Below are positions 54,787 to 64,000 of a stretch of DNA of 64,000 nt, piece by piece. The notes below the pieces were generated by a model, which ran no database searches, had not been told where the DNA came from, and was given only the letters and a program-made list of their open reading frames with translations. The position numbers were made by a program, and so were the translations under genes. The first letter of the stretch is position 1. Each line of letters opens with the position of its first letter. Source of the DNA: Isoetes taiwanensis (Eukaryota > Streptophyta > Lycopodiopsida > Isoetales > Isoetaceae); assembly GCA_021234155.1 (NCBI GenBank), contig JAJEKV010000287.1, positions 62,001 to 126,000 on the forward strand, given 5' to 3'.

Positions 54787-57700
54787 GTGGGGATAATAAA
54801 TTAAACCCAATTTAGTATCGTGGGGATCGGCAAAGGTGGTGAGCCCAATTTGGCCCCAATGATACAATCGTCTCCTCGGACTCAAGGCTCACCATGAGTT
54901 GGCCAGAGCAAATTGGTGCGCCCAATTTGGTGTCTTGTGGGGATCGGGGCAAATTGGGGCGGGTGCCCAATTTGCCTCCATCGGTTTCTTGACCTCTTCA
55001 GCCCCAAGTCTCCCAAGTACTAACACTACTTTCGGATCTGCGGGAATTAATATGGCCTTGAACAAAGCGGTACCTTTCGGGTTCGTCTGGGACCCAAATT
55101 TCGAGAGAGGCTATTGCAATAGAGAATGCAAAACAGAAGAAAGAAAGAAGCTGTTTCTTTGGCATCGGGTTGTGCCCCATGAAATTTTGCCGGTTCTTTG
55201 AGGAATGGGTCTGGTGCATAGAGATAGGGAATATTCATCACGGGTCCCGGACAAACCACCTCAAGGATCTTACGCTTTTCTTTGGCAAGATAGGGCGGGG
55301 AAAAATGAATTGGCCGGGTATCGTCATCGACATGGAGGTCTCGCTTTGAGAACAAGGATGACTTCCTCATCGGCGTTGAAGACACAAGTAGATCGGACTT
55401 TTGTCCGTTATAAAGTTCCACTATCTAAGAAATACGAGCCATGTATGATGAGCGCCAAGTATAAAGGAAAGCCCACATTCTTCTTTCGAAAAGGATGGTA
55501 TTTGGACTCATATGAAAGTTTAAGCTTTCGGGCATCAAATCAAGAACCGATATTTTGGATGGCTACTCTGATTTGTCGGGCGGTGGATATTAGAGCACAA
55601 AGCAGAACAGGTCGAAAGCACATTCCGCGGAGTATCGGGGCAAAAACCAACCTAAAGTGTACGATACTAAGTGGCTTAAGTCTAGATACAAGAAAGGTGA
55701 GGCAAGACAAGCCGGGGCAGCGTATAAATGGAGCCCGATCTGGTGATCAAGAAGGCGAGGACACACCGCTAAGGCTATTCACCGTAAAGCGCCACTAAAC
55801 TTATATTGATTGGAATGAAGAGAACATCAAAGGTCGCCCGTCTGCGAGTCGAGAAGAGGACCAGCCGTCGAAGAGGACCCCCTAAAGCGCATGGGAAAAG
55901 ATTTAGGTGGTCCGTCGAAGAGAAGCATAAGCGGGGCGATGTTATCCGCGAGCCCAAAAATCCGGAGAGGGAGTCCTTGTCTTCTTCTTCATCGAAGAAC
56001 GGAGAGTAGCCGGCCGGTCGTGAAGTTCACTCCATCGGTGGCGGCGTCACTTTCGGGAAGCGGAACATGAGTTGTCACAAAGCGCCATAGCAAGCATCAA
56101 GCCGCGAGGGGAGAGAATCTACCCTCACGGGGGTGGGCCGAGATTGAAGTCGATGTGTTCAAGATGCATAAAGCCCGGCAAATATGACTTGTAGGGTCAT
56201 AAGTCGAACACTTGGACACTCTCTACGAATCGTTTATCAGCCATCGGATGCACCCCTCCATGTCGATGATGTCGTGCCATTCGATCCACGAGGCAGGCGA
56301 GCAATCAAGTGGAAGAAGTCGGAGGATCGCAAAATGCGAGAATCTTGGATTGTTAATGGCAACCATCGACCCGCGGTTGCTCAAGCTGCTTGTCACACAA
56401 GCTTTGGCATGGCCTCTGAAAGGAAGCACTTGGCGAAGCCCGATATTCTTTTTCTATGCCAAAAGGAAATGCAGGAGTCTGGCGGGGAAATCTCGCAATC
56501 CGTCGAATGCGTTAGGTGTAAGCCGGAGAATAATGACATAACAAAGACTATACGAGGAAGTATTTTTTCGAAGAAATTGGCCGGCCTTAACCGATGGGCA
56601 TTCACGGGGAAGCCTAAGAAGGGCAAAGCGGGCACTCCGTCGGTGGGCGTGATACGTAAGTGCACTACCACCATTACTAGTTCTGCTATCCCACAAGTTG
56701 AAATTGAGCGCCCAATTTCAACCTGATGGCACTCTTTTTCAAATTAGAACCCAATTTCGGAACAGTACGCAAATAGGCTTCGCCCAATTTCCGGAAAGCG
56801 TTCGGGGAAATTAGGCGCCCATATTCACACGAGTGTCGGATGATCTGAAATTGGCGGGCCCAATTTCGTCGACTAGTGCAAGCAAATTAAGATGATGTGT
56901 ATCGCCTTATCTGGTGCCTTCTTTGTCATGCGAGTTGGAAAGGCTGTAAGCCCGGCCAAAGCGATTAAGAAGTCAACTATGCGTGACTACGACTACTTTG
57001 TATATCTTGACGACGAAGTCGTGGAATATATGCACCGAAGTTGCCCGGTTATTCTCGAAGACCGGTTGAAGGGCGAGAAGAAGGGAGAAAAATTGAGGTG
57101 AAGGATAGGCTTAGACTTTTCACCAATAATTCCTGTCGCCCATTAAAGTCCATGCATCCTCTAGATCTGCAAAGGCTGCTGAAGGAGATCAAGGATGGCA
57201 CCACATTCCTGAAGGGAAGCAAGGATTATCTTGGGAGGCGCACTATGAAAGTCGAGGCGGTGAGTGAAGAAGATTGGAACAATGGGCGGGCCCTTGTCGG
57301 ATACATGAAGGAAGTGAAGAAACTTCCTTTTCAAGACATGGCTGCCTTGAGGCAAGCTCACCCCATATTCACGGAGAATCGATGCTTATGTTCTTAAGTA
57401 GCATCGGTGGATGAAGAGAAGGGCCTAAAAGAGATGGAGAAGGAAAGCTTTCAGGAGTCCCCTCTGACAAAGTAGGCGAATATCTTCTAGGGCGGTTGAG
57501 GAGGGTGGCAAACCTTTCAAGTGTTTCCACGTTAGTCGGGAGGTTTGTGCGTGGGCGTGGTAAACACCGACCCGCTTCATTGGATCGACTTCGGATATCT
57601 GAAGAAATGGCCAAAGGAAGATTATGAAAAATTCCTTGACCAGCTAAGCCACGATGCGGACCAGCGGCTTTCTTGGGTAGCTATATTTATTACCCGGACC

Positions 57701-60700
57701 GCCTCAATGAGTGCCTATCGCCATGAAGACAATAGGCGGTGGCGGGCCGTGTTTGGGTTAGTTCCTACCGGGACCCGGCGAAGCTGCGACTACCTCTAGA
57801 GTTCGAGAGTTGCAATGTCTTGTCTGCTAATGTATGTTGCCCGAGAGAGCGGCGGCTCTCCATCGGTACAGGAAATAAATATTTGCCGCCAATTCCGACC
57901 ATCAAAGCAATATGCTAAGTTTCCCAAGCATTTACGAGAAAAGCGGGACATCGAAAAGAATTTGCACGATCCGCGAGTGTGTGCGGCGGTATGCATTTTA
58001 AATTGAAGCCGCCCAATTTGCTTATTGACTATCAATGTTTCTAACATTTGTTTTCCGTCGCGGCTTATTGGTACATGTATCGACCTTAGTGCGACAAAGG
58101 GTGCGGCCGGTGGGGGGAGAATCTTGGTGCAAAATCGGTTGGAAAGTAGGGCGTGCACCTATCTGAAATGCGAAGTTGATCTTTGGAAGGTTGCAATGTT
58201 CTCGACTTCTTTTCGGTGGTGCTTTTAGCCCAGAAGCGGCGGTGTCGCGAGGGCTATAAAACATTGTCTTTTGAGGCAGGGCGAGAAAGCTGGAAATTAA
58301 GCATGCTGGATATTCGAGCAACTTCGATGTCATGTTAGGCGAGAAAAAATCAAGAGCTTCGGGCACTCTGAGAAGATAAAAGGGAAAGAAGAAGGCCTCT
58401 ACTTCCAAAAATGCTCCTCGACCTCGACTTCACGCCCACGAGACACCTTGTCCGTTCTCGTCTACAACCATAAGCGAAGTGCAATCAGTTCTGAGACGGG
58501 ACAAGAGCGCGATTCAAGTAGAGCTCAAAGGGGTGACCCCTAGGCTCTCGGATTTGGAACTATTTAGGAGAAGAAAAACAACATCAACGCCTTGGCGGGG
58601 GCGGGGCCCTGGTGAATACTCGGGGACATGATTGAGGCGACCTCAAAGTTCGAGGAAGAGGTTGCTAGGGAGCTGACTCTGTCGTTGTCATGGAAACACA
58701 GGGAAGGGGACAATCGGGATGGAGAGGATGTGGTCCCCAACACGATGAGCGATCAAGATGTAGAGGAAGAGGTGGCGAACAGAGAAGACAATCAAGGTGC
58801 ACATGATGAGAATGAGGCGGGGCGAAGATTTTATGCAAAGAATGGAATTGATCAAAGAGGCAAACACAACAACCTCAGCCCGACAAAGATGGAGAACCCG
58901 ATGTAGGGATCATTGAGGAAGATGTGCCTCTCGGGGCGAATGGCGACTTATGATTTGAAAATACGTGAAATATGTTAATAACAATTGTTCATACTTCTTT
59001 TTGAGAAATGATAGCGTTGCACTCATTTCCTTGTCTTAAATTTCTCTAGTTTACTTTGCTAACCAAATTGGAAACGCGAATTTGGCTAACCCTACAAACT
59101 ATAGCCTTTTATTAAATTTATTTGACTTAGCTATCCTCATGCGAGTAAATTGGGCGCCCAATTTCTTGTGAAATAAGCGCCATCAAACATGAAGTGAAGT
59201 GGAGCTGCTTGAAAGCTTGATGGAGATCAAAGAAGCGGGACCCTCGGGAATTACTCAGTCACGTTACATTATATAATATTGACTATGCTTATTACATCCT
59301 TACAACATTATTATATCCTTGTCGGGTACATTAACATATCAGGAGTGTACAAAGAGTCACTCGTCGTCAACGCTTGCCAAAGGCGATGCCATTCGACTCA
59401 AAGATGGCGTCGGGGAAGCCAATATCTGGTGGACCACAACACAGTGAGCTTCCTGCAATTACTCGCGAGTCCATCGCTTTGAATTTGGAGCCATGGATCA
59501 AGACTAACACCGGTCATATAGCGGCAAATATCGTTGTAACTCAAGTAGCACTTGAAGGATCGGATGTTCTCGGGACGATCAGGCAAGGAAGCCATGAGAG
59601 ATGAATCGGTGGAGCTGCTTTTATAGTCGTGAGAAATTATTGATGTCAATTATTGGCGTACATACTAGCATAGCGGTTGCAGGTATAAGGTACACCTATC
59701 TGACCACCTTGAAATTGGGCGGCCGCCCAATTTGGCGCATCATCGATATGAGCATTCAAGGGGCAAAGTGGAAGCCCAATTTCCGCAGGACATGTTGGAC
59801 AAGTTGCACATATAGAAGACAAGTTGTACTAATACTTTATCTCATAGATGATTACGGTCGATTACAACAAGATGACAAGCGTTCATTTAGGGGGACTCTT
59901 TGAGTCATTTTCACGAGCACCCGGCCGATCTTCTCTATCATGTACATTTGATGCTCTCTATTCCATATCGGATGGATGATAGCGTCGAAGGGATCGGGAT
60001 AATGGCGAGGATTTAGAAGCGCCCGTGGTCATCGGTCTTCCATGGGTATCTCTCGCTCATGACTTTGCTTGAAGTTTTAAGTGATTCATCTTGCGGTTGA
60101 TGGAATCCGTTGGGTTGGAATGAGACCACATGGCTAGGCGAAGGCCAAATTTGATGGTCAAAATTGGTTTGAGATATATTTATACCCACAATCATTATTG
60201 AAGGTATTATGCATAAAGATTATTGGATGTACACCGTATATACAACCAATAATCTTTGCTACGATAGTCATCAATAATTCCTTGGCTATAAATATAGGCG
60301 CATTCGACGCCACGACACATTAAAATTTGCCATGTCTCGCCATCTTCCACGAGGCCCCATGTTGACACCCTTACTTGCCTTATGACCTATGGCGATCTTT
60401 ATGCTGCGAGTTGAAAGGGATCTCTCTCGATCCCCGGCTGTATGGTATAGCTACTGGTCGAAAAGAAAGACTCCCGGCCCGAGTATCATGTTACTATCCA
60501 TATTGTGTGGGTTCGGGCCTTGAGGCTTTTGAGATTAATAGAATCACCAATAATTACAATCTATGACTCATGTATTTCATAACTTTATATGATATGATGA
60601 TGTAGCGTGTTGTGCATGATTACATTGTTATGTTTGAGTTGTTATCTTGGTTCGATCTCACGTTTTTCGTTTTTTCCTTTTGCACGCAAGAAGGAAAGTG

Positions 60701-61000
60701 GGTGGGGCCTTAATTTTCACGAAAGTGGAAGCCTTCATGAAACTACCTTGAGGCCATCCGAAGGGCAAAGTCGGCGGCCGCCCGGTTTTACGGAGGAGAC
60801 TATTCCCGAAAAGAAAATGGAAAGCCCAATTTCTGGAAGGAAAGTGGTGGCGCCCAATTTCCTCGAGGAGGCCTCCATGAAATAAGATATTACTATTCAG
60901 AAATTGCACGTCATTGGGATGTTCTCAATGTAGACAAAAACATTCTATTCACATAGGAATGGAGTACATGGATGGATTACGTAGATAATAATATCAACTA
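54787..61000. other. GC-richer tract with many broken protein-like frames, possibly a large transposon
   Basis: Frames such as 55,205-55,798, 56,184-56,726, 57,041-57,397, 57,545-57,799 and 58,628-58,906 (all plus) are 80-200 codons long. They switch frames, with fragments like PKVYDTKWLKSRYKKGEAR and SEEDWNNGRALVGYMKEVK. I recognise no family. The palindromic AAATTGGGC motif lies between these blocks. The composition contrasts with the AT-rich flanks, which suggests a single inserted unit whose ends I could not find. Confidence 0.45.
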
Positions 61001-62260
61001 AACAACATGCGTCGAAAGCATAGGTTGAGCAGAAAGACAATAGATAATAATAGATAATATTAAACATGGGCGTTTTAGGTCAATATCAATATCGGTTCCG
61101 CAATTAGATCCCCGGTTGGAACTTCGATTATGTCTTGTCGGCGTCTGAGATCGGCCGGTCATCAATTACGCCATCGGATAGGGAGTCTTTGAGGATGAGT
61201 TTGATTACCAAAGCCACCGCGCTGCCTCTTTTCCTTCTTGTAAAGCTTCTTAAACAACGGCCAGGAAAGTGTTGTGCAGCCAAACATCCTCCATTTTCAG
61301 CAACCTCTTGAGCTTACGCCTGTAAATATGGCGTTTCAAGGAAATCAAAAGCGACCTTCGGCTCTCTACCTGCTAAGGTTATCAGGCTCATCGCCATCCT
61401 TCATCAACTCTCCACGGCGAATGAGCTTCACGAGTTGGCTTCTCATTTCTTACATTGCCATTTTGGTTTATCTCGTTCGCACCTCAACACGAAGCTGATT
61501 CGCATGAGCTAATATTGGCTCGGCGATATGGCACTGCATTTCGCTCATTGTGAATCCATAGCTGCGCCTGGTTCGGACCATTCTGACTGGCACGAATATG
61601 AATCTACACTATGCAGATTTGCGAATGCCGGCTGCTGTGGCGAGACCACGTCTACAGAAGGCGCTTGGGCGAGACACAAACTCGGTTGGCACTTTTTGGG
61701 CTTTATAGATACAAGGCCTGCCATCCCACCTACCTGCACACATTTCGAAAATTTGCATCATTCTACTAAATAAAACCCTTATTTTCTAAAAAATCGGGTA
61801 CATTTGGGAGTCATATGGACTCGGCCAAAGTCCACAATTAATGAAATTATGCTTAAAAAGCATGCATAGTTTTTATTTTTGAGCAAAAAATATACATAAA
61901 ATTTACATGCTCTTTTTCTTAAAAACCACGTCAAAACAACACATACAAATTATGGGTTGTTTCTCTTTAAAAAACAACGCATGAAAACTACACGTTTTTT
62001 GTGCGTGAAAAAGTACACTAAAATTCAGCCTTCAATTAAAAAAAAAGGGGAGGGGGTACACTAAAAACTTCTGGCGTTGTTTCTAGCATTTTCGGAACAT
62101 TACTATGGGTGGCTTTTAAGTGTTGTTTTTTTGCAAAAAAGACAGCAAAAAACTACACGTAGAGCAAATTTTGGGGTTATAGTGATTGTTGGGTTGGATA
62201 AAATTCAATGGAACTGAGGAAACTCAATGCATGCGTTTATGAACATATGTCAGGGCTGTA
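61001..62260. other. No supported gene
   Basis: The right shoulder of the GC-richer tract gives way to AT-rich sequence at about 61,770. Short frames only. Confidence 0.35.
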
Positions 62261-62616
62261 AAATATTTTCTGGCAAGCTATGATGAGCAAACTAAGGCCT
62301 ATAGACTGTTTGATGTGCGTAAGAGACAAATCATTGTCAGTAGAGATGTGTGTTTGATGAGAACACCCTCTACAAAGATAGAAATAAAGTACAGAAAGAT
62401 AAAAGAATGGAGAATAAGGAAGTAAAACTCATGGAGGAAAATCCACAAGACAATATTACTGCAGGTTTAGATAGTGATGAAGAAAGGGAAGAAGTACCAA
62501 TCCTAGGGGACACAAATAGGAATGATGCAACCGAGCCTGAAGAGGATGAACAAATTCCACAACAAGAAAAGGGAGATCAGAGGTTGAAAGACTTAAAGAG
62601 GAAATATGTAGCATAA
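62261..62616 (+). pseudogene. Ty1/copia pol fragment (integrase C terminus and linker)
   Basis: The plus strand reads KYFLASYDEQTKAYRLFDV and IIVSRDV, then after a 1-base frameshift FDENTLYKDRNK and an acidic linker (DSDEEREE … EPEEDEQ). This is the classic copia region between the integrase and the reverse transcriptase (G-x-S-x(3)-KAYR … SRDVVFDE). It is truncated at both sides; the right end meets an AATATGTAGC repeat at 62,605. Confidence 0.85.
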
Positions 62617-62760
62617 TAACAAGGGTTTTTTTTTTGTGTTTTTGTACGCTTTTCACAAAGGTTTTCCTAAGATTTCATGGCGTATTCGAATAGATGTACT
62701 AATGCGTACATATAGAGTGCACCATTTCTTAGTCGTTGATTTAGCTTTTTTTTTTTCAAT
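62605..62760 (+). repeat. AATATGTAGCATAATAAC repeat family, copy 4
   Basis: It begins 'aatatgtagcataataac' directly at the end of the copia fragment and continues through 'tagagtgcacca' and 'gtcgttgattt', in the same order as copies 1 and 2. Confidence 0.85.
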
Positions 62761-62820
62761 GGTCCAACATCCAAGGGCTCACAACAAAAGCCCTCTTTTT
62801 ATTTTAGGGGCTGAACATGT

Positions 62821-62886
62821 AAGCCTCGTCTCGTGGATAGCATTTCAGGGCAAGCCTCGTCTCGTGGATAGCATTTCAGGGCAAGC
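62821..62886. repeat. 31-bp tandem duplication
   Basis: 'aagcctcgtctcgtggatag' plus catttcagggc begins at 62,821 and again at 62,852, identical. Confidence 0.97.
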
Positions 62887-63446
62887 ATCAAAAAAACCAT
62901 TTTAGGGTTTTATTCCTTCTTCGATTCTATTTTCTTTTTGCAGGGATCGGCAGGTGAAGGCAAAAGATGACTACTCCTTAGTCGGACGAGAGGTTGGGTG
63001 CGGTGGATTTGTTAAGGTGAAAGCACGGTTGCGGCAATGGCTTTGCAAATTTTGCAATGGTGCAAAGATAGGGTTTGATGCCGGAGCTCGACCGCCTAGA
63101 TCGTTTGTTCGGGGCTATGAGCATGATCACGAGGGGAATGCGGGGACCGCACTGCATCGGTCATGCATGTGGCTCACCTTGCCCAGTGGAAGATTGAAAG
63201 CTCAAGTCTAGTGTTTTCAGAATGGGCTCCTGGAATTGGCGCTTGCAGATCAAAAAGTGTGGGCCTCTGCATGTTTGGTTGTTTACAGAGCAAGATCCCT
63301 CAAGCTTATGTACCAATTGTAACTTCTGTGGGTATCAGGAAGGCAAGTTATTACGATTTCGAGTGTCCAAATTTTTAACTGAATTACATGCTCAAAATCT
63401 AGTGTATACCGGTGCAGATACTGGGCTGCGTTTGGAATTTTTACAG

Positions 63447-63592
63447 GGATCAATATGGGGCTTGTTCTGTTCTCATCGGCAATATGCACATATATAGAAC
63501 CAGGGGCTGCAGGATCAGGAATACCTGAAATCAAAGCGTATTTAAACGGGATACATGCCCATGCACTGGGGTTCAGAATAAGCGTGATAAAG
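63447..63592 (+). CDS. CLC-type chloride/anion channel or transporter, internal exon
   Basis: A good acceptor (gaatttttacag|) and a donor (AAAG|GTAAAA) bound a 146-bp exon that is open in one frame. It encodes INMGLVLFSSAIC, then EPGAAGSGIPEIKAYLNG, then FRISVIK. GSGIPE is the first anion-selectivity motif of CLC proteins, and the following IK-x-YLNG is equally conserved (family form: PAAAGSGIPEIKAYLNG). CLC proteins are dimeric membrane channels or anion/proton exchangers of about 750-800 residues in plants. Only this exon is recognised; the rest would continue past the window or lie in large introns. The residue before the motif is G rather than the usual A. It may be a real gene or a captured exon. 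Confidence 0.83.
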
Positions 63593-64000
63593 GTAAAAAG
63601 CGAAGAAACAAGTGAAAGGAAAAAATAAATAGCTAAGATACGTGAGATATGAATGCAGATGATCGGAAGCATAGCGGAAAACAGAACAGAGTTTTTGGAT
63701 CTGTAGCTGCCACATTGTGGCCATTATAGAAATTTCAACTGTTTTCTCTCAAGGGGCATGTTGCTCACGGGAATGGTTACGCTCTATCTTTTCACGGGTA
63801 TTCTTTCTTTGGTTATGTGCAAAGCGATTATGGCGACTTGTGGAGTTGGGTGATGCCAAGGGTTGAAGATCGAGCTTCGAAACTTGCATGTTTCTTTCTG
63901 GTATAACATTTTTTATACTCACCGTGCTCAATTTCCCGCTTTGAGTAGTAACAAAGACACGTGTGCCATGCCAATATTCTGTTCTTCATCCTTATAGCAC
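63593..64000. other. Intron or downstream sequence of the CLC exon
   Basis: No further CLC exon recognised before the window ends. Confidence 0.4.

Larger units (their letters stand above)
52623..60860. repeat. Dispersed palindromic motif AAATTGGGC/GCCCAATTT
   Basis: More than 20 copies lie in clusters between the broken frames: 52,623-53,155, 54,590-54,975, 56,700-56,870, 58,005, 59,145, 59,710-59,780 and 60,815-60,860. Several are full palindromes, for example AAATTGGGCGCCCAATTT (59,145) and AAATTGGGCGGCCGCCCAAT (59,710). The motif is not seen elsewhere in the window. Confidence 0.9.

Overview
The window looks like nuclear DNA of a land plant with a large, repeat-rich, AT-rich genome. A fern or other seedless plant is my best guess. 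It carries the first exon of a plant callose synthase, an exon of a CLC anion channel, plant-type introns and telo-boxes, Helitron termini, a hAT element with an 8-bp target duplication, and a decayed transposase of the DUF7869 type that I associate with seedless plants. Most of the 64 kb is mobile-element sequence in different states of decay. I see no rRNA, no functional tRNA, no CRISPR array and no bacterial or organellar segment.

Layout. At 1-12 kb lies old repeat debris: a degraded copy of a retroelement ORF1 (1-1,220, minus), a block homologous to its leader region (about 2.4 kb), (TA)n tracts, an AGATTC minisatellite and a broken RING-H2 gene. The centrepiece is at 12-22 kb: a roughly 10-kb minus-strand retroelement with two nearly identical direct repeats of about 2.83 kb, an ORF1 of unknown function and a Penelope-like-type reverse transcriptase. 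A canonical splice donor straddles the ORF1 stop codon, so the two frames may be joined by splicing. The repeats themselves hold exon-like coding blocks. At 22-31 kb are microsatellites and tandem duplications, callose synthase exon 1, two successive Helitron 3' ends and a minisatellite. At 31.3-34.7 kb is a complete DNA transposon with imperfect TIRs, a 9-bp target duplication and arrays of a short palindrome under both ends.

At 35-40 kb are exon-like remnants and an HSPA12/Hsp70-type pseudogene. A 5.3-kb Helitron (40,991-46,253) contains a tRNA-derived SINE and is flanked by an inverted repeat pair. A 663-bp hAT MITE follows at 47.3-48.0 kb, then a decayed DUF7869-type transposase (49.6-51.8 kb, minus). 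A GC-richer 9-kb tract at 52-61 kb contains broken frames and many copies of a palindrome built on AAATTGGGC/GCCCAATTT. The window ends with a copia pol fragment and the CLC channel exon.

The two copies of the 2.83-kb repeat differ mainly at CTG/CAG sites. This raises the possibility that some frameshifts here are assembly errors rather than mutations. Several of the long open frames have no ATG at their 5' end and are probably exons.
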